Positions 23,698-34,760 of a stretch of DNA of 64,000 nt are shown piece by piece (the first letter of the stretch is position 1; each line of letters starts with the position of its first letter). This stretch comes from Metopolophium dirhodum. Its lineage: Eukaryota > Arthropoda > Insecta > Hemiptera > Aphididae. The translations under genes and the position numbers were made by a program. The stretch is from the NCBI RefSeq assembly GCF_019925205.1, contig NC_083565.1:34996241-35060240 (forward strand). Reading direction: 5' to 3'. The notes beneath the pieces were generated by a model that worked only from the letters and a program-made list of their open reading frames with translations, was not told the DNA's origin and searched no databases.

Positions 23698-26080
23698 GCC
23701 TGGCTTGAAGGCCGGTCATGCATACGCGTGTGTGCTACTTGCCTGAAATATTTGGCGAACATTTTGCAATCATTAGCCTGCTGTGTATTAAAATATAATA
23801 TTTATTTTCTACCATTCTTTTTTATAATCATGATGTTGTATTGTTTATTATTATATTTAGTATACGTACATAGATAGTGGTTATATTTTAAGTTTTATAA
23901 AGAAAATCTGTCCATTTGGACTGATAATATACAGGTTTATGTATTATGCTTGTGTTTGTACATGTGTATAAACACATGGATATGGTTCACTAAATTATAT
24001 GTGCCTGTATTTTCCTTTTAATATTTTTAGTTGAATTAAAATTGTATATGTTCATGTTGTTTATGTATACACACTACACCATGTGTCTATGAACAGAAAA
24101 CACTATAACAGTACCTTATGCAAATTTTAGAATTTAATTTAAAGAATACGTAACTAGATTACTGTGCTATCAATTTCTCTGACACTTACTTTTATCTTAT
24201 GTATTCTGCACATGCGCAACACAAATTTATTTTTATATGAGAACCCATATTTATTAATATCATATTTTCATTTGTTGCATTTTTAGTAAGTTTGTTGATC
24301 AACATGTATTTTAAATCCAAAATTGACAGTTCTCATTAAAAAAAAAGGTTATATTGCGCTTTTGCAAAATACATAGTTAAAAAAAATTATAATTATGAGA
24401 AATTAATTTCACAGTAATCAAGTATTGTTTTCAACAAAACAAATTTAAAAATATGCATTAGTTACTTAGTAATAGAGTGTTTTTCTTGATCCCAATAATG
24501 TAGTATGTATATAGAAAATACATATTTATTGAATATTAAAATTAAATTCTATATATTTTCTTTACAGTTTTTTTACAATAGAAAAGTATATTTTTCATAA
24601 ATCTAAAATTAATAAGAAATTATTATATTAATGAAAACACTAAGTTTATATTTAAAATATTGGCAAATTGGTTGAAAGACAGGAACTTACTTTCTCATTT
24701 ATTTTAATATTTTAGTACAACATAATTTGCTTACATTAAATTGTTTTTAAAAAATGCACTAAAAATATATTAGAAAAAGCTGAGCACCTTTAGTGAACCA
24801 CTGTGTATATAGATTTATTATTAACCGTAATTTCTTTTTCATCTGTTTTAAATCATGTTCCTTTATGACAATACAATATATAAAGTATTTATAGACAGTA
24901 TATTAAGTATAATGCCTCTAATTTTATCAACAACATAATAACTTCATTCTGGAGAGTCCATAAATTATATTAATTTAACATATTATAGTTCTTACATATT
25001 TTCCTATTTAACGAACAAAGTAATTTATTTTCCCATTATTGTGCTATTGTATTTTAGATAGTTACTTTATATTTTATCTATTGTCCAATGTTAGTTCAAA
25101 CACATTTTTTTTTATACATGATTTATATTTGTACTAGATTTCCATATTTTATCAACACAACATATTATTATTATTTTTGGTGCTCGCTCTAAAGACTTGG
25201 TGAATAAATATTAATATTTAAAGAATTCAGAGGTCTTTTAATATGTAATTGTTACTATTTTTATTAGTCCATTTTCAGCAATTTGAAACCCAATTTACCT
25301 TTTGAAATAGAAATAAAAAATATTTAACTATTTTTTAATAACCTTATGATATTTTTAATCTTAATCACTTGATGATAACTGATAAGTCTAGAAATATTAA
25401 ACTTTACACTGAATTTATGCTTAACTAAATAGTATTTGAAAATTGTTGGTAACATTTTATTCTAAGCAAAGAAACTAGGAGAGACTTACCATATTATGCA
25501 TAAGCAGTAATTACACTAAATAACAGTTTGCTGAAGCCTACAAGTAAAAAATACATTGTTATTAAAAAATTCTTAATTTTAATAAACAGTAACCAGTGAG
25601 ATAAATTTTAATTTAAACCTATTATATTATTAAAATGTAAAACTTTAAAACTCATGAATCAATTGTTACTTGTTTTATTTTGTTATTTTCAACACCAACA
25701 CCTCCATTATAATGATATATGAATAATATTGTTGAAAACGAGTGAATAATGCCTTTTTAGTTATACAATATACAAATACAATTAAGTTGATATTAACAGT
25801 ATATACATTTTATCTATTATAAATTATAATTTATTAACAAACCTAATTTAATTCCAGTACCTATGTCGCAATTGATACGGCTGTATAACTTTTTTTAATT
25901 TACCATATTTTTGTACTTTTTATTTTTGGTTTTGTAATTTAAGAAAACGAATAGAAAAAATATATTTCGAAAAACGATACGCGAGTATTTTGGTGTTGAT
26001 CATTATATTATTGTATAGAAATGTGATTTTATTTTTGCTTGTTTGATCGTTTGAATAAAGTGAATTAAAAAAAATAAATA
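23698..26080 (+). other. Probable 3' UTR of the FBXL20 gene
   Basis: AT-rich sequence downstream of the TGA. AATAAA hexamers occur at 25203-25208, 25312-25317 and 26054-26059. The last is followed by an A-rich run and then by different repeat-like DNA from about 26.09 kb, so it is the favoured end of the transcript. Long 3' UTRs are common for this gene family. A repeat-like fragment (GAGCACCTTTAGTGAACCAC) sits at about 24783. No miRNA or protein sites were assigned. Confidence 0.55.
26054..26059 (+). terminator. Candidate polyadenylation signal AATAAA for FBXL20
   Basis: A canonical AATAAA hexamer about 2.36 kb after the stop codon, followed within 10-20 bases by an A-rich tract. Two upstream hexamers (25203, 25312) could give shorter transcripts. 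The choice cannot be made from sequence alone. Confidence 0.45.
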
Positions 26081-26429
26081 TCCTGGGTGATTAACCAAAC
26101 ATGCTAACCCAATCTAAATTCATAAAATGCAAGATCATATTTTCAGATGATGCTTGGTTTATTATTTTTATTCATATGAAATGTAGCCATGTAGGTATTG
26201 TGAGTTTTGATGATTAAAACTATTTTTATATAGACACATAAAATAAGGATTTTTTTTTAGTTTTTATTCCAAAAATGTTTCAATACAACATTATTTGTGA
26301 ATTGTGGGTAATTAATATTTGTACTTAACATATTTCCTATAATATTATTAATTTTACAATAAATTGTTCTATACACAGTGGAATTTTTAAAATTGATATT
26401 ATTAGAATTTGTTAATTTGCGGGTTAATA

Positions 26430-27815
26430 CCCAACATACAGATAAACGCTCATAAAAAATTTATTTGATTTTTCGGTAAAATATTTGTAATTGTTAAATA
26501 TAGAAAAACTTATGGCGAATAGTGTATGAACATATTAAACATTAGATATGCATAGAACATTTCTTAAATAATATCCAATTTTCGTGATTTTGATGAATTT
26601 TGTCAACATTTTAACTTCAGACGCTCATAAAAAATTATTGTGGTTTTGCACTCAACTTTTTTTTTAATTTCCACCAACAACAACTTATGTAGTCCGTTTT
26701 ATCACATTTTCAAGTCTTGACGGATCAAAACATTTTTATCGACAATGATTTTTTAAAAAAACAAATAAAACTCAAAATTTTCATAAGCCTATAAATAGCT
26801 TAAAAAGTATCGCAATATTTTGAAAATTTCATATTAACATTTTAATTAATATACTAATATAAACTTTCTGGGAAAATGTCATGCATCTAACGTTATTTAT
26901 TTTGGAGTTAAAATCGAAAACGGGTTTTGCGTAAAAGTCCGTTTTTCCTTAATTTGTTGTTAGTTTTTCCTAACACTGGAATACTATTAGTTTATATAGT
27001 ACCAACTATATAGATTCACTTCCCTACTAGAAAATATGCGCTGTTGAAGAAAATTGAAGCATTTTTATTGTCCCAAAAGGTGTCGACACAAATAAAAATA
27101 ATAATAAAGAAACACATCATTGTAAAATCAACTAAATAATTAATTTGTAAATACTCAATTTGATAAGTTTCGTCAAAATTCGAACATTGAATGCTTATAA
27201 AAAAAATTGTGCTCTATATATTTTTAATCTTTTTTAACTGCTACTGTAACAATATATCAGGAGCATTGTATTAAATTTTCACGCTTTTTGGCCCAACAAA
27301 TTTAACTTTATTGATATTCATAAAAAAAAAAAACTAAAAAAAATTTAATTTATCCGTAAACAGCTCAAAACGAATCAAAATATTTTCAAAATCATATGGT
27401 GTATAAAAAATAAAAATATAAACATTCAGTAAAATTTTCATGTATTTACAGTTATTCGTTTTTGAATTACAACAAAATAAGAAAATCGTTACATGAGAAA
27501 TCGAGTGAATATTCAATGTTGTAAAAATATGAATTTAAAACGCTCATAAAAATTTAATTCGACTTTCTTGAAGACATTTTTTTTTTTTGATAAAAGTAGA
27601 CAAACTTATGAGGAATCTTGTACTACTTTTTCAAATCTTAGATTTAAAAAAAAAACATTTTTAGGAATTTCTAACTCAAAATTATTGACTGTGGATTTTT
27701 AATATTTTTCATCTGTCTTTTAAACAATATATTAGGAGCCTAACCTTAGACACAAACAAAAACGTAAAATCGTAAAATCAATACATTCATCACTCCGCTC
27801 AGAATCTAAAAATAG
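26430..27815 (-). repeat. Copy of the AT-rich dispersed repeat, minus orientation
   Basis: It carries the complements of the blocks in the 13354-15110 copy: TTTTTGGCCCAACAAATTTA, ACTTTATTGATATTCATA and CCGTAAACAGCTCAAAACGA. It ends at TCATCACTCCGCTCAGAATC near 27788-27807. A second internal terminus-like sequence (ACACATCATTGTAAAATCAA) lies near 27113, so two truncated units are probably joined. No coding capacity is seen. Confidence 0.7.
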
Positions 27816-28155
27816 TCACATAAAGTATGAGACATTATTTTGTTATTCGAAAATCGCAAAAAATGTTGTACCTACTAGAAATGTATTATAATAATATCGT
27901 CATTACTAAACTATTCTGTATGATGTGAAATTGGCTGAAATGTATTCACTTGTACTGAATTCAACAACTGATGTGTCAAAGCTCAATCGATTTTCTTTTA
28001 TGTATAAGCGTTAACCGTTAAGTGTATTGTACCTACAAATGGTGTGCTCATAAAAGAGTGATTAATTTGTGTTGATGAAACTGTAATTTCAACTGGAAAT
28101 GAGATGTAGTAATAACTTATTTTGTATAGTAGGTAACAAATATAACTTAAACTAT
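27816..28155. other. AT-rich non-coding stretch
   Basis: I see no gene, RNA or defined repeat between the dispersed repeat and the Helitron. Confidence 0.4.
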
Positions 28156-29612
28156 ATAGCTGTCCCGACACGGCGTTGCCCGCGTATTAGTTGGTTTTTT
28201 GGCATTTTCGTAGGCCATGTATTAGTGTTATTATGTATGAGAGAATTTAAAAGTAATAGGTAAAGTATCTAAATGTTGAAATTAAGCACAAACCAACATA
28301 TATATTTTCTGAATTTACATTTTATTCATCTTATATTAAATTATTGTTTATAATCAGTGACCTACTTACAAAATATACTATATACATTAAAAACATACAA
28401 AAATAAATTAAAATTATTAAAACTAAAAATTATCTAAGTACTACTTTGTGTACAACATTCCTGGTTAACCTGTCTTTCGCAAACACGAAGAGATTTGATG
28501 GTTTTCCTACACGTGAGCAGGCAACATATAGCTGTCCATGTGAGAAACACGTGTTTTCCAAATCACAAAGGACGCACAAAGTTGGCACAAAGGACGTCAT
28601 TTGGAAGCAAGAATTGAATTTGCGTATCTTACGCAAAAATAATTTCGAATCGTCTGATTCGCCAGCAAAAAATGATTTTAAAGGTTCCGGTGGAATAGGA
28701 AGAGGTGCCAGTACAACTTTTCCAGATGCACAACACATACCAATCGTTTCATTGCGGAATTTTAACGCTTGACAATATTGGCATATTTTATCCATTGCAC
28801 CAATTATAATTTTAGTATGTGTTGAGTAATTGATGTCCGGTGCATATACGAACGCAAGGCGAACGAATGATGCACGTGTTAATGCACGGTTGGTTTGTTG
28901 TCGCTCTCTTTCAAGTTCTCTAAATGTGGCTATGTGCCGTTCTCGCGTCGATCTTGTTCTCAATATATTTTGTAGTAGACGTTCATCACGCTGTTCTCGA
29001 GACTCTTGTCTGCGAATTTCTGCTGTTCTGATTTGTTGAGCTGCGTTTCTTGCTGCAATTTGTTCTTCCGATTCATGAGCTCTATTAGCACGCATACGTC
29101 GTGCATTTTTACTACACTGATTGTTAAGGTTAGATTTCCGCGGCATTATACTAAATTCAAAAAAAATTGTAGAATATTCAATACTGAACACTGCACAATA
29201 ATAACACAATACAAAGTATTTATGGTCAGTGTGTAGGTAAAGTAAAATACGAAAACACTAAACCAATACAAATTAAACTGTATAAATAAAATTAAACGAA
29301 ACTCGAGACGGCGCGATTAACTCGATAATGACTGACTCGGTCAGATTGTGGCGCTTTATATTAACTGATGAATACGTCGTACCGAACTTCGCATTTTATA
29401 CCTTTGAACATTTCTCAAAAATTCTATAACTTTCTTTATTACAATAATTGCAATGCAAAAAATAATATTGAGATAAAAACTATCCTATATATTTATTACA
29501 ATAATTGCGATGCAAAAAATAATATTGAGATAAAAACTGTCCTATGTATTACCAGTAGTTTCGGAGATTATCGCGAACATACATCGTGACACGAAATTTT
29601 TATATATACAGA
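28156..29612 (-). mobile_element. Internally deleted Helitron (about 1.46 kb)
   Basis: On the minus strand it starts TCTGTATATATAAAAATTTC at 29612, preceded by A, and ends GGCAACGCCGTGTCGGGACA then GCTAT near 28156. These are the usual insect Helitron 5' TC...TATA end and the GC-rich, hairpin-prone 3' end. The final CTAT departs from the canonical CTRR, which may reflect mutation or a slightly different end point. Helitrons insert between A and T without target duplication, consistent here. A 57-bp direct duplication sits in the 5' region (29435-29546). It encodes the truncated ORF at 28430-29146. Confidence 0.85.
28430..29146 (-). CDS. Truncated Helitron RepHel-derived protein (N-terminus fused to helicase C-terminus)
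   Basis: The frame from the ATG at 29146 encodes 238 aa starting MPRKSNLNNQCSKNARRMRA. This is a basic region typical of Helitron polyproteins, and it is preferred over an upstream in-frame ATG at 29209. A long Glu/Arg-rich helical stretch follows, then a Cys motif (ICQYCQALKFRNETIGMCC) and KFNSCFQMTSF from the N-terminal Helitron region. Near residue ~190 it jumps to FSHGQLYVACSRVGKPSNLF and ends NVVHKVVLR, the extreme C-terminus of the Pif1-type helicase including motif VI. The Rep (HUH endonuclease) and most helicase motifs are therefore missing. It cannot act alone in rolling-circle transposition. Whether the clean frame is retained by function or youth is unknown. Confidence 0.85.
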   Translation of the reverse strand: MPRKSNLNNQCSKNARRMRANRAHESEEQIAARNAAQQIRTAEIRRQESREQRDERLLQNILRTRSTRERHIATFRELERERQQTNRALTRASFVRLAFVYAPDINYSTHTKIIIGAMDKICQYCQALKFRNETIGMCCASGKVVLAPLPIPPEPLKSFFAGESDDSKLFLRKIRKFNSCFQMTSFVPTLCVLCDLENTCFSHGQLYVACSRVGKPSNLFVFAKDRLTRNVVHKVVLR

Positions 29613-29830
29613 TGGAGGCAAAATTCGCTAAGCTATTATGATGGTGTATTTAATATGCAATATGATTTGTAAAAGGATTACGCTCATCCATACAAAATGA
29701 GTAAAAAATGCAATACAATATGTATCATATAATGTAGCGCAAAATATTTGAATTTAACAGTAGTTGTTGATTGCTGTGCACTGTGAAGAAACTGTGTGTG
29801 TGCACGTTTTTTTTTTGATACAATTAGAAG

Positions 29831-30305
29831 CAAGGCTGGGCAAGTTAATGATTTTTTTTAACTCAGTTAAGTTAAGTTAATATGCACCAATAACAAAAAG
29901 TTAAAAGTTAAAAGTTAATTTAACTATAGGTTAACTCAGTTAAGTTAAAAGTTAATACACACTTTTTGTTAACTTTTTTTTGAGTTAAAAAAAAGTTAAT
30001 TTGTTGATACAATGCTAGCATACTTAATTTTTTTCAAACCAAAAACTAAATTATAAACTATAGTGTTTGTACTTTATACAGTATTTCCATACAAGTTAGA
30101 TTCAAATGATATCACAGTAAATATTTTTTGACATGAAAACGAAATAGACTGAAATATTGAAATATAACATTGATTCGTTAATTTAACGTTAATTAAAAAA
30201 TAAATTTAGTAAGTTAACAGTTAATTTAATGAAAAGCCAAAAGTAACTAGTTAAGTTAAAAAGTTAAAATAAATTAACTTTTTAACTCGTTAATGCCCAG
30301 CCTTG
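29831..30305. mobile_element. hAT-type MITE with TTAA-rich interior (475 bp)
   Basis: The ends are inverted: CAAGGCTGGGCAAGTTAATG and CTCGTTAATGCCCAGCCTTG. The exact 8-bp target duplication ATTAGAAG lies at 29823-29830 and 30306-30313. The interior repeats GTTAA/TTAAC motifs many times (for example GTTAAGTTAAGTTAA), giving many possible self-pairings. No ORF is present. Confidence 0.9.
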
Positions 30306-30313
30306 ATTAGAAG

Positions 30314-31090
30314 TAACATTTTTTGGTAAGTTTTTGTACCTAATATAACTTTTTGGTAGGTGGGTGAGTGGTATTAACTATTCTTGAACCACCAACTGAA
30401 AAATGTCAAACCGACTCTGCTGTGTACTTTAATTCTATTTACTTAGCATTTTTTCATGATATCACATATTCACATCTTCATAGTGCTTATGATACGGCTT
30501 CGTCGTATCATGTTTTAAGGAGTAATATTTAGGCAATTCACATGACATGTACATTTGGGCTATATCTATGTGTAAGTAGTAAATTAACCTATTATAGTGT
30601 GCACGCGCACGCACATGTCAAAAAATCGCGAAAAATGAAATATATTCTTGTTTGAATAACTATAAAAACTTCTAAAAGTGGTAGTAAAATAAACATACTT
30701 CATGAAGTTTGATCGTAATTTCGAAAAAAAAATTTGAATTTATTAGCCTCTATACTATGCTTTTGAGGAATCACTATTTTGATTTAAAATCAGATGTACC
30801 AAAAATAAGTACAAATGTAATGCAATTATTATTTCAATTTTAAGGTCCTTGAAAATTTAAAATCGATTTCCTAAAAAGCCTACATATTTTGTCAAAGATG
30901 TATGTTTGTTTGTCATTCATGTATAAACAATTAAAATCGGACATTCCGAAATATCTGTAATTTACCACCGCTTATAATTGGTGTGCTGCGATCCCGATTT
31001 TATAAATGACTGATTTTTTTGTCTTACACAGAGTTCGACGAAATGTTTTTGTTGTTATTAAATATTTGCAGATTATAAGTTTGTAAAATC
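30314..31090. other. Non-coding stretch with relative of the 12.1 kb foldback element
   Basis: The part at about 30518-30640 (AATATTTAGGCAATT, CGCACATGTCAA) is related to 12155-12285. A perfect short hairpin, ATGATACG...CGTATCAT with a 7-base loop, sits at about 30488-30510. No gene was seen. Confidence 0.4.
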
Positions 31091-31098
31091 GTTCGAAT

Positions 31099-32002
31099 CA
31101 GTGCCGCAACAATTGGGGGTGCTAGGGGTGCAAAGAACCTCCGGGCCCCCGTTAAATCATAACAATGGACCCCAGGGCCAGTGGCCGAACTATTTGGAAC
31201 TTTTTATTATTTTAATGTGTTTTACAAAGTGGTATCTTACTATCTTATTATTTTATCAAAAAATATAAACTAATGAATTTGGGCCCCCACACGAGTTTTC
31301 TCAGTGGGGCCCAGTATTTCATATGTATATGAAAATTAAAAAAAAAAATGAATACATTAGAATCATAATTATTATTATTTAATATTTATTATAATATAAA
31401 ACAAAGTCCTAACTATAATTATAACAAAATAATAAAAATAATAATTTCGAATGGCCGGGGGCTGAATTATACCTCCAATGTCATATTCTCGAATTTCCTA
31501 ATTTTTCTATGTTGTGACGGCTGATGATTTATTACATTTAAATTGGGACAAGAAAAAAAATAAATGGTTTTAAGGGCCGCATACTACTTTGCTCCTCAGT
31601 CCTCACCTATCTGTGTACAATCAATACAATGTGCAATGTGTTCAATGCTCTTCACCTACCTGTAAGCACTGTATATTATATTAACTACATAATATAACGT
31701 ATAAATAGCTAAAAACAACAAGCAATATGTATTTAATGACCTATTGGTACATGACCATAGTCGCAACTATTCTTAAAAATTCTGGGGGGCTACAGCACAC
31801 CTAACAAAACTATTAATTTAAAATAACCTATAAACGCCTTATATCTAAATAAATAAGGAATATTTTTTGGAGGGGTCTGAATCGTAGTTGGGGGGTGGGG
31901 GCTATAGCCCCCCTCTCCCCTCCCCTGTAGTTTTGCCTCTATACATGGGCCCTATATATTTGGTCGCACACCCACCAATATGTACCAAGTATTGCGGCAC
32001 TG
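31099..32002. mobile_element. hAT-like MITE (about 904 bp)
   Basis: The ends are CAGTGCCGCAACAATTGG and CCAAGTATTGCGGCACTG, imperfect inverted repeats. The flanks GTTCGAAT (31091-31098) and GTCCCAAT (32003-32010) match at six of eight positions, consistent with an aged 8-bp target duplication. The interior has GGGCCC-type and G-run subterminal blocks. No transposase frame is present. Confidence 0.75.
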
Positions 32003-32127
32003 GTCCCAATTATTAGAAGCTAATAATATAGGTACTTAATATTTATTGTAATATAATATAATATTAAACTCATTATACTCAGTTATTACGATTAAGTAGA
32101 AATAATATTTTTCAAATAATATTACAG

Positions 32128-32306
32128 TGTCTTTGTCGAACAGTCAGCTGTACGAAGTTTCCGCTGTGCCACAAGGCGGGTCGACGCCGGTCGCTGAACA
32201 TGGGAAGTCCTCAAGTCCACCCAGCATCGTATTGATGAATCAACCATACATCTTACATCTTACATCTAACATCTTACATCTTACATCGATCATTGCAATC
32301 TTATAA
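32128..32306 (+). CDS. Candidate orphan terminal coding exon (frame unresolved)
   Basis: A GC-richer island (32128-32235) in AT-rich DNA starts right after a plausible acceptor (ATATTACAG|TG). Two frames stay open from the acceptor. Skipping two bases gives SLSNSQLYEVSAVPQGGS and onward 58 codons to TAA at 32304. Frame zero gives CLCRTVSCTKFPLCHKAG and onward 35 codons to TGA at 32233. An AATAAA lies at 32393-32398. It could be the last exon of an unidentified + strand gene or an alternative 3' exon of FBXL20, whose exon 9 ends in phase 0 on the same strand. No family was recognised, and transposon DNA is not excluded. Confidence 0.35.
32249..32287 (+). repeat. 7-bp minisatellite, about six units of CATCTTA
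   Basis: Tandem CATCTTA units with one variant (CATCTAA). It lies inside the longer of the two possible reading frames of the candidate terminal exon, where it would encode an HLTS-type repeat, or in its 3' UTR if the shorter frame is used. Confidence 0.85.
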
Positions 32307-32392
32307 TTATTCACCTGAATGCATGTAATCCTGAATGTACAGTTAATTTATTACTACCCATCTACAAAGTCAACACTGTATTAATAAAAGTA

Positions 32393-32398
32393 TTTATT
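32393..32398 (+). terminator. Candidate polyadenylation signal AATAAA
   Basis: A canonical hexamer about 90 bases beyond the longer stop of the candidate terminal exon. AT-rich DNA produces such hexamers often, so alone it is weak evidence. Confidence 0.35.
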
Positions 32399-32639
32399 GT
32401 TAAAATAAAATTGAGTTCTATATTATTTGTAGGTACTTAAAAATTATTTGGGTATAAAGGAAACATATTTTAATCATAGAAAATTAGATAAACTAAAAGA
32501 CAAAAATAATAAGTAAATACGTCGTGTTAAAAATAGTTTTTAATTAATATAGGTAGGACAGGTACCTATTATGTAGGTAGGTACTTATCCAAAACTCGTT
32601 TATCAGGAATTAAATAAAAAGGGAGGTCGATTAAAAAAA

Positions 32640-33930
32640 GGTGGGTAAGTGGATGTCGCTCTGCTGTACAGTAGGGTCACTGTAATGGATGGTGTTAAAT
32701 TTGAATTCAATGATATAATATCATTGTATAAGAAAAACGATTCTGAGCGAAAACGGTCAGTCAGCCTATGATTTTACCAAGTATATTTGATGATATTATT
32801 GTGAATAAAGTAATTTATCTATAACCTATTTACGTGGAGCCTTGTTTTAAATTTTCAATCCTTAGCCATAAAAGTTAAACATTTTATATATTTTTAACTA
32901 CAAAATAATTTATAAATTATAAATTTGATAAATGTTGTCAAAATTTGAACTTTAAATGCTTATAAAAAGAAATTGTGCATAATATGTATTTTTAATATTT
33001 TTCAACTGCTATTAGAACGATATATCAGGAGCCTTATATTAAATTTTCACGCTTTTTTACCCAACAAATAAAAATTTATTGATATTTATAGAAAAAAAAA
33101 CTAAAAAAATTGAAAACTGACTATGTCCGTATACAAATCAAAAAGAATCAAATTATTTTCAAAATTTTATCGTGTATAGAAAATGCTAATATAAACATTC
33201 AGTGAAATTTTCAAGTATCTACAGTCATACGTTTTTTAATTACAACAAAATAAGAAAATCGTTACATGAGAAATCGAGTGAATATCAAATGTTGTAAAAA
33301 TATGAATTTCAAACGTTCATAAAAATTTAATTTGACTTTCTTGTAGACATTTTTTTTTTGATATAGGTAGGTAAACTTATGGATAATCTTGTATTACATT
33401 TTCGAATCTTAGATTGAAAAAGAAAAATTTTTATGAATTCTCAACTCAAAATAATTTGATAATTTTCGTGATTTTTCCGTATTTTGTCAATATTTGAACT
33501 TTAAATGCTTATAAATAAAAACCGTGACTAAGGATTTTTAATTTTTTTCATCTGCCTTTGAAACAATAACCTAAGAACCTTCTATTAAATTTTCAAGCTT
33601 TTTTAACCAACAAATGACATTTTATTGATATTTATAGAAAAAAAAACTAAAATAAAATGGAAACTGAAAATGTCCGTAAACAGCTCAAAATAAGTCAAAA
33701 TATTTGGAAAATGTTATGGTGTATAGAAAATGCTAATATAAGCATTCAGTCAAAATTTAATGTACCTACGGTCATTTGTTTTAGAGTTGCACCAAAAACC
33801 AAAATCGATTTTCTCGAAAACGGACTCTGCTGAACAGTAGGTTACAAGTGGGTGACTGTTATGGATAGTGTTAAATTTGAATTCAATGATATAATATCAT
33901 TGTATACGAAAAACGATTTTAAGTGGAGAC
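32640..33930 (-). repeat. Copy of the AT-rich dispersed repeat flanked by two same-orientation end modules
   Basis: The module CTGCTGTACAGTAGGGTCAC, then ATTCAATGATATAATATCAT and AACGATTCTGAGCG occurs at 32660-32760 and again, diverged, at 33829-33930. Between them the interior has two minus-orientation subunits (blocks at about 33010-33240 and 33570-33780) with TTTATTGATATTTATAGAAA and CAAAATTTTAT/AAAATGTTAT-type motifs. The doubled module in direct orientation looks like two partial elements joined, or like long direct terminal repeats. Confidence 0.65.
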
Positions 33931-34138
33931 GATTGGTCAGCCTAGGATATTGTATACTATATTTATATTGATATTATTAAATATTATTAATACCGTAGCC
34001 GGTTAAGTTGAATTATTATTATTTGTTTATTATCGTATTTGTATATGATAAATGATAATATATTTTAGACGTTTCAATTACCCACGAATAATATTTTTAA
34101 AATAGTGTAACTTTATATTCGTTTACTTTTGTTGGTAA

Positions 34139-34216
34139 ATAATATATTTTATAATATCTATGGCATAATATATATTATAATATCTATGGCATAATATATT
34201 TTATAATATCTATGGC
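34139..34216. repeat. Three-copy minisatellite of 26-28 bp
   Basis: Three tandem copies of an AATATATTTTATAATATC-type unit, each ending in TATGGCA. There is no coding significance. Confidence 0.85.
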
Positions 34217-34469
34217 AGTCGTCAATTGTCGAAATTCGTCGGCGACGGTTAACAATTCTAATAGTTTCAGAAATACTATTGTATTATAAATATAATATAT
34301 TGTATATTTTGATTTCAGTAAACAAAAAAATAATAGGCTACAAATATAAACGGACAGTTCGTTAAACCGGATAAGTTGTAACACAAACTCGCAAATTTCG
34401 TTTGATCAGGTTATTTTCATAAAATATTTCGATACTTTCAAGTTTTAGCTCATCGGAGTGAGATGATTA

Positions 34470-34760
34470 GATGAAGATGGATGAAGATAGCTGTTTCTTC
34501 GGCGATGGCGGCACTCTAGCTACGTTTCACCGGAAGAGTAGATGTTTACGAGTAAGTTTGTTTTCATATTATTACCTACTGTTTTACATTTACTTTTTAG
34601 ACTTAAATTAAATATTCATTGCCACGGACAATCTGTTAACTAGGTGACGTAGAAGCATTTATAAGTTTAATCCCAATAGCGCAATGTATAAAATACGCGA
34701 GAGTGTCTTCGTTTCACCACGCCAAGTTTAATACGCACCTTTTTGCATGTTATACTATAC
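34470..34760 (+). promoter_or_regulatory. TATA-containing module 1 of three
   Basis: A GC-richer block ends at a consensus donor (ACGA|GTAAGTTTG at about 34552). Then come AATCTGTTAACTAGGTGACG and GCGCAATGTATAAAATACGC, with TATAAAA at 34687-34693, and a CG-containing tract (GTGTCTTCGTTTCACCACGC). Similar modules lie at 36630 and 38925, with TATA motifs 2153 and 2157 bases apart. The layout resembles a TATA-type core promoter, but no downstream gene is identified. Long-terminal-repeat-like or other repeated DNA is an alternative. Confidence 0.4.

Noticed and set aside
28446..29236. Plus-strand frames opposite the Helitron ORF
   Set aside because: Shadows of the minus-strand RepHel-derived ORF, which has recognisable motifs.
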